Below are positions 53,146 through 62,500 of a DNA stretch of 64,000 bases, in pieces. Position numbers and translations under genes: made by a program. The stretch's first letter is position 1. Every line of letters begins with the position of its first letter. Below the pieces are notes generated by a model. It was not told where the DNA came from. It worked only from the letters and a program-made list of their open reading frames with translations, and ran no database searches. Source of the stretch: an uncultured bacterium (GTDB lineage: Bacteria; Cyanobacteriota; Vampirovibrionia; Gastranaerophilales; JAILCC01); NCBI GenBank assembly GCA_949283935.1, contig CASDUJ010000032.1, positions 1 through 64,000 on the forward strand, read 5' to 3'.

Positions 53146-53178
53146 AAAAAGACCAACCTTTTTAAGGTTGGTCTTTTT
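53146..53178 (+). terminator. Terminator of the second SLH gene
   Basis: AAAAAGACCAACCTT-TTT-AAGGTTGGTCTTTTT, a 15-bp perfect stem followed by more T. Confidence 0.93.
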
Positions 53179-53239
53179 TTATTCTCAAAAAACAGATAAA
53201 TAGGTTATAATTAAGAATATAACATGTTGATGGAAGCAT

Positions 53240-55216
53240 ATGCCCAAAATTTTAGTTTATTCTCAGAATGAATCTGATATAGAAAATGTTATAAATCCGC
53301 TAAAAGAAGTTGGATACATAGTTTCTCATACGCAAACTATAGAAAATCTTTTTCAAATAGCAACAGATTTTAACGCAGATATAATGATATTATCTATAAA
53401 AGATAAAACCGATGAAGTTTCAAGAATTTGTAGAAAAATAAGACTTTTAGACCAATCTAGCGACATACAAATCATATTATTAGTAGAAAAAGATGTATTG
53501 TTTAATGAAATTTCACAAGGAGCAGACGGTTATGTCCAAAGGCCAATAAATCCTGCAATTCTTGTTTCAACAGTAAATGCACATCTCAGATTAAAAAATC
53601 ACTTGGATATATTTTCAGCAAACAACAGCGAATTAGCTAAAAGATTTTACCAATTAAAAGTTTTATACGATACAAACTCCAATCTTGCAGGAACCTTAAA
53701 TCGTCGCAAACTTATAAATATAATGAATGAAGGACTGGAACAAAGTATAAGTTACTCTCTTTGTTCAACCTTAATTATAAATACTCCTGAAGATATTTTA
53801 CTTTTAATAAATTCTATTTACCCTATCAGTAAAAGATTAGAACAAGCATTGAAACTAAGAGCAGTAATAACATACAAATCTATGTTTTCAGAAGAAAATT
53901 TGCCATTTGAATTCAACGTAAACAACATAAAAACAGAAGTGAATTACAAAAAGGATAATGAAAAATATGATCTTGAAATTATGAGATTTGCAAGCATATT
54001 TTCTCCAATATCAACTCAAGATAAATTTTTCGGTACTGTTGAAATTATGAGGGACACAGAACTTTCAAGGGAAGACACTACTTGTTTTCAAACTGTAGTA
54101 AGCCAAGTAGCTTTGCCTTTAGAAAGTGCTATTCTTTACGAAGAAATTCAAGACAAAAATGAAAAATTAGAAAAACTTGAAAAATTAAAATCTGAATTTG
54201 TATCTATTGTTTCTCACGAACTGCGCACACCATTGACTGCAATAAAAAACTCACTTGACATAATGCTTAGCGGAAAAACAGGGGACATAAATGAAAAAAT
54301 GGCAAATTTTTTAAATATGGGGAAAAGAAATGTAACAAGATTATCTGGAATTATAAATGATTTATTGGATTTATCCAAAATTGAAGCAGGGAAAATGGAA
54401 TATAGATTTGAAAAAACAAATTTAAAAGATCCTATTAATATGGTTTTATCGACTTTTAAACCAACTGCACAAGAAAGAGGGATTGAATTAAATGCAATTT
54501 TCAACACAGAAAAAGCAGAAGTATACGGAGATACACAAAAAATAGAGCAAATATTATCAAATTTGGTTTCCAATGCTTTGAAGTTTACAAATTCTCAAGG
54601 TAACGTAAAAATTATTTTAAGCGAAGCCAAAAATAAAAATTATTGGCTAATAGAAGTAAAAGATACAGGAATTGGAATAAACAAGGAAAATTTATCAAAA
54701 GTTTTTGACAAATTCCAGCAAATAGAAAGTTCTTTAAGCAGAAAAGTTGGAGGAACAGGTTTAGGATTACCCATTGCAAAAGAATTTATCACAACACACA
54801 AAGGCAATGTTTGGGTTGAAAGTGAAGAAGGCAAGGGAACAACATTTGCATTTACTATGCCAAAGTTTAATGAATACACAAATTTTTTAATTGAATTAGA
54901 ACTTTTTTACGAAAAAGCCAAAAATTTAAACTCTAATTTTGGAATTATAAATATCAAATCTGAAAATTTACAAGAGATAACAGAATTTTTGAACAAAGAG
55001 AAAAAATACAAGAAAATATTTAACGAAAAAGAAAATTTGTACGTAATTACGAATAATTTAAACAAAAATGCTTTTGAAATTTATTTAGAAAAGTTAAAAG
55101 ATTTTATTACCTCAAAAAATGATGTTAAAATGTTATTGAAAAGCACATATTGTGATTTTGATGAAGACAAAGCTATAGATGAGTTACTAAATGAAATAAA
55201 CCAAGAAAAGTTGTAA
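53240..55216 (+). CDS. Histidine kinase with N-terminal pseudo-receiver
   Basis: 658 residues, soluble. Residues 1-118 have a receiver fold (MPKILVYSQNESDIENVINP, ADIMILSIKDK, GADGYVQRPINPAIL), but the phosphoacceptor Asp is Ser (S52), the N-terminal acidic pair is missing and the conserved Lys is replaced by Arg. A GAF-like region covers about 150-300. HisKA (FVSIVSHELRTPLTAIKNSL) and HATPase_c (ILSNLVSNALKF, KVGGTGLGLPIAKEF) are intact. The C-terminal 110 residues are an extra domain of unknown type. GATGGAAG precedes the ATG. The CheY-like gene starts directly after its stop, so the kinase probably phosphorylates that receiver. Confidence 0.88.
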   Translation: MPKILVYSQNESDIENVINPLKEVGYIVSHTQTIENLFQIATDFNADIMILSIKDKTDEVSRICRKIRLLDQSSDIQIILLVEKDVLFNEISQGADGYVQRPINPAILVSTVNAHLRLKNHLDIFSANNSELAKRFYQLKVLYDTNSNLAGTLNRRKLINIMNEGLEQSISYSLCSTLIINTPEDILLLINSIYPISKRLEQALKLRAVITYKSMFSEENLPFEFNVNNIKTEVNYKKDNEKYDLEIMRFASIFSPISTQDKFFGTVEIMRDTELSREDTTCFQTVVSQVALPLESAILYEEIQDKNEKLEKLEKLKSEFVSIVSHELRTPLTAIKNSLDIMLSGKTGDINEKMANFLNMGKRNVTRLSGIINDLLDLSKIEAGKMEYRFEKTNLKDPINMVLSTFKPTAQERGIELNAIFNTEKAEVYGDTQKIEQILSNLVSNALKFTNSQGNVKIILSEAKNKNYWLIEVKDTGIGINKENLSKVFDKFQQIESSLSRKVGGTGLGLPIAKEFITTHKGNVWVESEEGKGTTFAFTMPKFNEYTNFLIELELFYEKAKNLNSNFGIINIKSENLQEITEFLNKEKKYKKIFNEKENLYVITNNLNKNAFEIYLEKLKDFITSKNDVKMLLKSTYCDFDEDKAIDELLNEINQEKL

Positions 55217-55594
55217 ATGAAAATGAAGGTAAAAACAGTTTTAATAGCAGATGATGAAATAGACATAGTAGAAACTTTAAAATTTATGCTAGAATCTGAA
55301 GGATTTGAAGTTTTAACAGCATATGACGGGGAAGAAGCCTTAAAAAAAGCTAGAACAAATTTTCCTGACATAATTTTGCTTGATGTAATGATGCCCAAAA
55401 TTAATGGTTATAAAGTTTCACGTTTACTAAAATTTGATAAAAAATTTCAAGATATTCCAATACTTATGATAACAGCTCGTTCACAAGAAGAAGACAAGCT
55501 AATAGGAGAGGAAACAGGTGCAGACGAATATATAACAAAACCTTTTGAAATTTCAAATGTTATAGATTTAATTAACAAATATTTACAGGTATAG
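55217..55594 (+). CDS. Single-domain CheY-like response regulator
   Basis: 125 residues, receiver only: acidic pair in LIADDEID, phosphoacceptor D56 (IILLDVMMPKINGYK), MITARSQEED with Thr, and EYITKPFEISN with Lys. All activity residues are present and there is no output domain. It begins at the base after the stop of the kinase gene and ends four bases before the GspE-like gene. As a stand-alone phospho-carrier it may act by binding its downstream neighbour; this is an inference from gene order. Confidence 0.92.
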   Translation: MKMKVKTVLIADDEIDIVETLKFMLESEGFEVLTAYDGEEALKKARTNFPDIILLDVMMPKINGYKVSRLLKFDKKFQDIPILMITARSQEEDKLIGEETGADEYITKPFEISNVIDLINKYLQV

Positions 55595-55598
55595 TTGT

Positions 55599-56840
55599 AT
55601 GCTTCTTTTGACTAATAAAACTATAGAAAAACTAAAACACGACCTTGTAAGAGAAGGACTAGTAGAACTAGATGGGTTAATGTTAGCACAAGAAAATGCC
55701 AAGATAAACAGCACCAATTTAGCCCAAGAACTAGTTAAAGAAAATCTTATAACAGAAACTGTTTTACTAAAATTTATTGAAGACAAATTACACATTCCTT
55801 TTGTAGATTTAAGAGATTATACCCCAGACACAAATTGTTTAGCTTACATAAGTTCTGAAAATGCTCAAAAATACAATATTTTCCCATTATTTAAAATTGA
55901 AGATGTCTTAACGATAGCTATGTCGGATCCACTTGATTTGTTTACAATAAATACCTTATTTGAATTTAGTGATATATCAATAGAACCTGTTGTATGTACG
56001 GAAACTTCTATTAAAGAAGCTATTAAAGAATATTATTTAAAACAAAATACTTCATACGGAAATGAAACATGGCAAGATATGCTTATCTCAGATAACATCA
56101 ATGATGAAATTCTAAAAGAGGCCATTTGGGATATATTAAAAGATGCAATTAAAACAAATACCGAACACATTTTTATGGAACGTTCTCATACAGGATTGAA
56201 CATTTTTTTCAATAAAGAAATAAAAGGATTTATTCCTAATTTACTAGTCCCAAGATTTATGTTTGAATTTAAAAATTTATCAAATTTAGACAATGAAATA
56301 GAAGAAATTGCTCAAAGTTCTAAATTCACAATAGATTTAAACAATCAAAAATATTCCATTTTAGTTTCTTTATTTCCCACAAAATTTGGATCAAGAATAT
56401 CAATTATTATAAATAAACCTATAAAAAATATAACAGAATATAATTTTGATGAAAAAAAATTAAATGAACTATTTTCGCATCCCGCACTAATTGGAATAAA
56501 TGACTTAAATAAAAATGAAGCTAACAGTTTATTTTACGCATTAGCTGAATATTTGAGTGAAGAATACAATATACTTATGGTAGAAAGCAACATTAAATAT
56601 GAACTTAGTGGTATAGCTCAAATAGAATTCCACAAAAACACAGCCTTGTATTTTGATGAAATAATAAACCAAATAGATTTACAAAGATTTGACATAATAT
56701 TTTTCGAAAAAATTTACACAAAAGAACAAGCGAATAAATTAAAAATGTTTACCAAAGAAAAAATAATAGTAACAAATTCTACAGAAGAAAATTTCAGTAA
56801 ATTTGATTTTCAAATTAATACACAAGGAAAAATATTTTAA
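55599..56840 (+). CDS. Degenerate GspE/PilB-like protein (pseudo-ATPase)
   Basis: 413 residues. The N-terminus (about 1-140) is an MshEN/GspE-N-type domain: ELVKENLITETVLLKFIEDK, IPFVDLRDY, YNIFPLFKIEDVLTIAMSDP, EPVVCTETSIKEAIKEYY. The rest follows the PilB/GspE ATPase order but without its motifs. Where Walker A (GPTGSGKTT) is expected there is GINDLNKNEANSLFYAL; the next blocks NILMVESNIKYELSGIAQIE and DIIFFEKI echo the 'NIxTVEDPxEYxLxGIxQ' and 'DPDIIxxGEI' regions with the acidic residues lost. No nucleotide hydrolysis is expected. It is third in the kinase-CheY operon, so it may be a regulator that binds the pilus or secretion motor. Confidence 0.75.
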   Translation: MLLLTNKTIEKLKHDLVREGLVELDGLMLAQENAKINSTNLAQELVKENLITETVLLKFIEDKLHIPFVDLRDYTPDTNCLAYISSENAQKYNIFPLFKIEDVLTIAMSDPLDLFTINTLFEFSDISIEPVVCTETSIKEAIKEYYLKQNTSYGNETWQDMLISDNINDEILKEAIWDILKDAIKTNTEHIFMERSHTGLNIFFNKEIKGFIPNLLVPRFMFEFKNLSNLDNEIEEIAQSSKFTIDLNNQKYSILVSLFPTKFGSRISIIINKPIKNITEYNFDEKKLNELFSHPALIGINDLNKNEANSLFYALAEYLSEEYNILMVESNIKYELSGIAQIEFHKNTALYFDEIINQIDLQRFDIIFFEKIYTKEQANKLKMFTKEKIIVTNSTEENFSKFDFQINTQGKIF

Positions 56841-56860
56841 AACCTGAAAATTTAAACAGC

Positions 56861-56888
56861 AAAAAAAGGGTTGACAAAAAGTCAACCC
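56861..56888 (-). terminator. Terminator of cobO
   Basis: Read on minus: GGGTTGAC-TTTTT-GTCAACCC followed by seven T. Perfect 8-bp stem. The plus-strand orientation lacks a T-run. Confidence 0.9.
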
Positions 56889-56922
56889 TCTCTCCCCAAT
56901 TTCCCAATAATTTTCCCAAATC

Positions 56923-57456
56923 TTAATACTCTATACCTTGGCGCGCCATTACACCTATATCGAAATAATGCTTGATTGGCTTCATTTCTGTAACAAGGTG
57001 AGCCATAGCAACAATTTCAGGATGAGCACGTCTTCCAGTAAGAACTATTTCCAAATTTTCAGGACGTTTAAGTAAAGTTTCTTTTACATCAGAAACCTTA
57101 ATTAATCCCATGTCAATGCAAATATTTAACTCATCTAAAATAATCAATTGATATTTTCCACTATTAATAGCTTCTTTGGCAAATTGCCAACCGCTTTTTG
57201 CTTCCTTATAATCATCCATGCAAATATTATGGGAATAAACAACTCTATCCATACCAAACTGAACCACCTCAAGAGATGGTAAAAGTTTAGAAGTTGCAAT
57301 TTCGCCATAATAATTATCATCTTGTTTTCCTTTTGTAAATTGGATAATTAAAACATTCCACCCGTGTCCGAGAGCTCTCAAAGCTAATCCTAAGGAAGCT
57401 GTTGTTTTTCCCTTACCGTCTCCGGTATAAATTTGTATGTAACCGTGATCTAACAC
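56923..57456 (-). CDS. cobO: Cob(I)yrinic acid a,c-diamide adenosyltransferase (CobO/CobA type)
   Basis: Transfers the 5'-deoxyadenosyl group from ATP to cobalt in corrinoid synthesis or salvage. 177 residues with P-loop YTGDGKGKTTASLGLALRA, NVLIIQFTKGK, LIILDELNICIDMGLI (Walker B) and LTGRRAHPEIVAMAHLVTEM, all typical of the family. The start is taken as GTG at 57456 because GGAGGG is eight bases upstream and the family begins there; a TTG at 57477 is in frame. It is monocistronic with a strong terminator. The B12-type radical SAM protein at 19118 is a possible cofactor user. Confidence 0.92.
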   Translation of the reverse strand: MLDHGYIQIYTGDGKGKTTASLGLALRALGHGWNVLIIQFTKGKQDDNYYGEIATSKLLPSLEVVQFGMDRVVYSHNICMDDYKEAKSGWQFAKEAINSGKYQLIILDELNICIDMGLIKVSDVKETLLKRPENLEIVLTGRRAHPEIVAMAHLVTEMKPIKHYFDIGVMARQGIEY

Positions 57457-57852
57457 CCTATGTGCCCTCCAAAACAATCTTATTTAATTATGTGATTTCG
57501 GTCGTCAAACCACTCCCCAAATCTGGGAAGTAATTAACATATAAATGCTCACTATATCCATTAGAGACTGATTTTCAGTCTTTGCATATTTTGAAATCCA
57601 TTAATACTATACTAGTACAAAACAACTTCACTTGGCAAATACTAATTGAAATTTTTGCAATTATTTTTACATTGTTTTTTTAACTATTACTCGAAACCTT
57701 TACTATTAAACCTTATCGGGGAAATTCAAAAGTTTTACAAAAAAACAGTAAAATTTTGTTAAAAAACTATTGCAATCCTTTTAGCATGGGTAACAATCCA
57801 TTAATTAAAAAAACAGTTAAAAATAATAATAATTAACAAGTATTAATAAATT
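57457..57852. other. 396-base non-coding region upstream of cobO
   Basis: AT-rich region between cobO and the rubredoxin gene, both on minus. It holds a perfect 7-bp hairpin (AGACTGA-TTT-TCAGTCT, 57565-57581) and a weaker ACTTCCC/GGGGAGT stem near 57512-57531. I cannot find the conserved core of a cobalamin riboswitch. The minus-strand sequence TTGCCA, 18 bases, TAGTAT near 57605-57635 could be the cobO promoter. Confidence 0.45.
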
Positions 57853-57990
57853 CTAAACAGCTTCAAACATATCTTTTGGAACACCACACAATGGACAAAC
57901 CCAATCTTCAGGCAAATCCTCAAAAGCTACATTATCATGCTCCGATGGATCATAAATATAACCACACGCAACGCATTTGTACTTGGTCAT
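57853..57990 (-). CDS. Rubredoxin
   Basis: 45-residue iron-sulfur-free Fe(Cys)4 electron carrier: [17 protein letters not shown], then [18 protein letters not shown]. Both CxxC pairs and the aromatic residues around the iron site are present. The start MTKYKC at 57990 follows GGGAGGTG with ideal spacing; a longer in-frame ORF start upstream is not supported. Rubredoxins serve oxygen and superoxide reduction systems or electron transfer in anaerobes. It is divergent from hydG, about 100 bases away, which supports an anaerobic lifestyle. Confidence 0.96.
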   Translation of the reverse strand: MTKYKCVACGYIYDPSEHDNVAFEDLPEDWVCPLCGVPKDMFEAV

Positions 57991-58091
57991 GCCGCACCTC
58001 CCTTCGATTACATAATTATATAATATTTTTCGGCAAATGTCTTTGACATTGCAATTTAAGTAGTACAATTGGAGTAGATAGGGGAAAAATC

Positions 58092-59471
58092 ATGAATGAA
58101 ATTATTAATGAAGAACAAATTAATTCGCTTTTAGACATAAAAGCCAATGAAAGTCAAATTAATGAAATTTTAAACAAAGCTTTACTTATGAAAGGTATAT
58201 CTTTAGAAGAAACAGCTAAACTTCTTAATATTCCTGACAATAACGAAGAAGAACTAAAAAAACTTTTTGATGCAGCAAAACTTCTAAAAGAAAAGATTTA
58301 CGGAAAGAGAATAGTTTTGTTTGCACCTTTATATGCAAGTAATTATTGTTCAAACAATTGTGTTTATTGTGCTTTTAGACGTGACAATAAAAATATCAAA
58401 AGAATTCATTTAACACCAGCCCAAGTAGTTGAAGAAGCCAGAGCTATTATGCAATTAGGTCACAAGAGAATAGTACTTTTAACGGGAGAAGATTATATTC
58501 ACTCAGGACTTGATTACATAGAAGAGATTATGGATCGCATTTATCACGAAAAAGTGTTTAATGGAGAAATAAGAAGAATAAACATAAACATAGCCCCTTT
58601 AAGTATAGAGGACTTCAAAAGGCTTAATAGTTTTGGAATAGGTACATACCAATTATTTCAAGAGACTTACAAAAAGGACCTTTACTCCAAAATGCATCCT
58701 GCCGGAAAAAAATCTAATTATGAATGGCGTCTTGAAGCTATGGATAGGGCAATGGAAGCAGGCATTAGTGATGTTGGAATTGGTCCATTATTTGGAATGA
58801 CAGATTATAGATTTGAAACCTTGGCTACACTTATGCACGCAAATCATTTAGATCAAAAATATAAATGCGGACCTCATACAATTTCAGTGCCAAGAATTGA
58901 GCATGCACAAGGAGTAGATTTTTCAGATAATTTACCTGCACCTTTAACAAATATTCAATTTAAAAAACTTGTTGCAACTTTAAGATTAGCTGTACCTTAC
59001 ACAGGGATAATTATGTCAACAAGAGAAACTCCAGCTCTAAGAAGAGAATTATTAGACTTAGGAATTTCCCAAATAAGTGCAGGGTCAAAAGTTAACCCTG
59101 GAGGCTACACGGACAATATTGCAACTGAACAATTTGAATTGGGAGATAATAGAACTTTAGATGAAGTAATAAGAGAACTTGTTGATAATAATTTTATACC
59201 TAGTTTTTGCACGGCCTGCTATCGTTCTGGACGAGTTGGAAAGGACTTTATGGATTTAGCTAAACCCGGTTTAATTAAACGTTTTTGCAATACAAATGCA
59301 TTAGCTACTCTTGGAGAATATCTATTAGATTATGCCTCAGAAGATACTAAAAAAGCTGGTTTAGCAATGATAGACAAAGAAATAGACGCAATAGAAGACC
59401 CTAAACTTAAAAATTTGGCCAAAGAAAAAGTTAATTTAGTTAAAAATGGTAACAGAGACGTTTATGTTTAA
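58092..59471 (+). CDS. hydG: [FeFe]-hydrogenase H-cluster maturase HydG
   Basis: Radical SAM tyrosine lyase that makes the CO and cyanide ligands of the H-cluster. 459 residues: N-terminal helices, the SAM cluster motif NYCSNNCVYCAFRRDN (CxxxCxxC), TGEDYIHSGLDYI, GTYQLFQETY, and the C-terminal cluster cysteines CTACYRSGRVGKDFMDLA with a further Cys in IKRFCNTNA, which distinguish HydG from the related ThiH. GGGGA precedes the ATG. It implies an [FeFe]-hydrogenase and HydE/HydF elsewhere in the genome; none is in the window. It is monocistronic with a strong terminator. Confidence 0.95.
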   Translation: MNEIINEEQINSLLDIKANESQINEILNKALLMKGISLEETAKLLNIPDNNEEELKKLFDAAKLLKEKIYGKRIVLFAPLYASNYCSNNCVYCAFRRDNKNIKRIHLTPAQVVEEARAIMQLGHKRIVLLTGEDYIHSGLDYIEEIMDRIYHEKVFNGEIRRININIAPLSIEDFKRLNSFGIGTYQLFQETYKKDLYSKMHPAGKKSNYEWRLEAMDRAMEAGISDVGIGPLFGMTDYRFETLATLMHANHLDQKYKCGPHTISVPRIEHAQGVDFSDNLPAPLTNIQFKKLVATLRLAVPYTGIIMSTRETPALRRELLDLGISQISAGSKVNPGGYTDNIATEQFELGDNRTLDEVIRELVDNNFIPSFCTACYRSGRVGKDFMDLAKPGLIKRFCNTNALATLGEYLLDYASEDTKKAGLAMIDKEIDAIEDPKLKNLAKEKVNLVKNGNRDVYV

Positions 59472-59490
59472 ATAATAAAAAGTCACAAAC

Positions 59491-59521
59491 AAAAAGCTCA
59501 ACTTTGTAAGTTGAGCTTTTT
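59491..59521. terminator. Terminator between hydG and the giant prepilin-like gene
   Basis: AAAAAGCTCAACTT-TGT-AAGTTGAGCTTTTT, a 14-bp stem with A/T runs on both sides, usable from both strands. Confidence 0.93.
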
Positions 59522-59540
59522 GTCAATTTATTATTCAAAT

Positions 59541-62500
59541 TTATCCATTCAAAGTTTTGAAAAATACGTCAACTATAGTTCTCACAACAGACTTCACAGC
59601 TCCTGTAGCAGCATCCCATATATCCATCATAAAACCGCCAACAATACCTATCACATTACCGTGCTCATCTGTTTTTATTGTCAGTCCATCTTCATTGAAT
59701 TCAGTGCTATATTCAGTCGAAATTGAAGTAATTCCGACATCTTTTAAAGTTTTCAATTCAGGAGTATAACAATTATCATTTGACGTATCATAACTGCAAG
59801 AACAATAACTTTGTCCAGTTAATATATTTCCGAAACCTTTTATAAGAGATACATCACAATTTAAAACATAGTAATCTACACGACCATTTTTGTTCAAATC
59901 AGACCACAGAAGTAAATTATCAAAAATGGCATCTTGAGCATCTATGGTTCCGTCATTGTTATCGTCATATTTAGTAAGTTCATCAAAACCTGTTTTTTCA
60001 CCATTTTGATCGCCAAACAATTGTTTACCACTTTGAATTTGAACATTAAGAACTTTACCTTCATATACCATTGGAGTAGTTTTATCATTCAAATATTCAT
60101 TGTGGAAATTTTGCTTTTTATCTCCATCTGAATTATCTTCAGCGTGTTTGAAATTTCTACCTTTGTTTTCAACATACTTTAATTCCGGATTATCATGAGA
60201 TGCTATACACAAAAATGCATCATCAAATCCTTTATTTTCCATATTAGTCGTCCAAGCTGTTTGCTCTACGCCATTTCCGGTAATATCAAATTGAACTCCA
60301 TCTTTTACGGATGTAAAGACTAAACCATCACCTTGGATATCAAAGACTAAAGGAGATTGAACTTTAAATGTATAATTAACATCATATTCGCATCTGTTCC
60401 TTATGGTTTTTAATGTACCTCCGACAACACTGCTGCCATGTCCGTTACAAAAACCGTTAGGTATATAGCCTTTGCGACCTACAGTAGAATATTCATAGTT
60501 ACCATTTTCGGGATGAAGTTTTCCTACTCCATAATTTCCACCACGGTCTTTCACACTATTAACAATACTATTATGGGTATCTATGTAATCTATAAGAAAA
60601 CCTTTATCAGAAATAATATACAAGTTTTGTCTGCCTTCGCCGTTACTATAAGCTTTTTCTTTAGCTGTAATTTGTGAACTTGGAATACAAGTAAAATTAT
60701 TCAACAATGCAGCTAAAGTTGTTGCATGGTTATGACCTTGAGTCATCATGTAAACACTTCCATAATCAGCACAAGCAGTACAAGAAGTATTACCTGTTCC
60801 ATTAGCATAAGTTTGCTTGTCGCAATCAAGACATTTAGCCATACCTTGATTTGGGGCATATGTATCTTGCGCACAAGGTTTACATACATCAGGAGATGTG
60901 CCACCTGCTACACCATTTGTAGATGTACCTGCAGGGCATGGAACACATATTTTTACGTTTGGATTATCAGGAGAAACTTGAGAATAATATCCGGCTTCAC
61001 ATTTAGAACATGTTCCGTCTGAATTTGTTTTTTCTCCATCTTTACAAGCAACGCATAATCCTACAGAAGCAGCACAAGTACCAGGGAATGCAGTACCAAA
61101 AGGACAAGCTTCGCAATAAGGATATTTAGACTTATCATAACTTGAACTTATAGTACTTGGAGCTTTACTTGCATTTTGAACTCCATAAGTATTAGAAGGA
61201 CAGCATGTACAAATTTCATCTACTGAAGTATAAGTCTCTTCTACTTCAGAATTAAAATATTTACCAACCGGACAGAACTTACAAACTCCTGCTCCATCCC
61301 CAACTTTATCAACAGCACCTTCTACCACAGAATAAGTGCCTGTAGGGCAAGGAATACAAAAATCTTTGCTAGCCGGAGCAACACTATATTCGGCAACTGT
61401 ATAAGTTCTTATAGGACATTTAACACAAGTATTAACACTTGTCTGACCTTCTGCTGTAGAATAGGTACCAGGCTGACACCAAGTGCAAGCATTAGCATCT
61501 TTGTTTCCTTTTTTGTCTGACCAAGTACCTGCAGGACATTTTACACATTCTGTAAGCCCTAAAGTGTTATTACCATGCATACCTGCAGGACAAGCATCAC
61601 AAGCAGTTTTTCTTGCAACGGTATTTGAATAAGTACCTATTTCACAAGGTATACATGCAGTCTGCCCAGATTGAGGTTGATAAGTTCCAGGCTCACATGC
61701 ATAACGATGAGTGATTGAATCTTCGTCGCTTGGATTGTCTTTAGGACATTTGTAGCCTGGAGGACATATCGCACATTGAGTAGCCTTGACACTTTGTGGA
61801 TTTCCTTTGTCATTTGCAGAATAATATCCAGCTTTACACAAAACAGGAGCTTGGCATTTTCCTGCACAGGCATAGCCATCTTCACAATTTCTAACATTAG
61901 TAGCTGCCTGACTAACAAATTCGTTACTATTATTATTTGAAGCATATTGACCCGGTAAAACATCCAAACAAACTGTTTTACCAGCTTCTGGTTGGTACGT
62001 GCCACAAATGCAAGCTTTAGGTTGAATCAAGCCCTTTTCCGGACAATAGTTTCCTACAGGACAAGCTATACAACTTGTAGATCCAGATTTATCTTGATAA
62101 CTTCCTGCAGGACATAATTCACATTTTTTTAGCTTCGTATCATAATAACTTCCAGCTGGACAACCTTGACAAAATAATGCACCCTCATCTGACCAAGTGC
62201 CAACAGCACAAACAATAGGACTTACGGTTCCTGCAGTAGGACAATAATAATTTCTAGGGCAGGGAAGACAAGCTGATACATCTGTCGCTCCTTCTTGAGC
62301 AGAATAAGTTCCAGCCGGACATTTTATAGGTTCAACCAAACCTTCTTCCGGACAATAATGCCCTTTAGGACAAATTGTTTTATCAGTTGCACCAACTTCT
62401 GGACAATAATACCCTTTTGGACATATAACTTTATTTATTAATCCACCATCTTTAACTTTAACTAAACTAGTATCTCCATTTTTGTCAGTTTCATATACAT

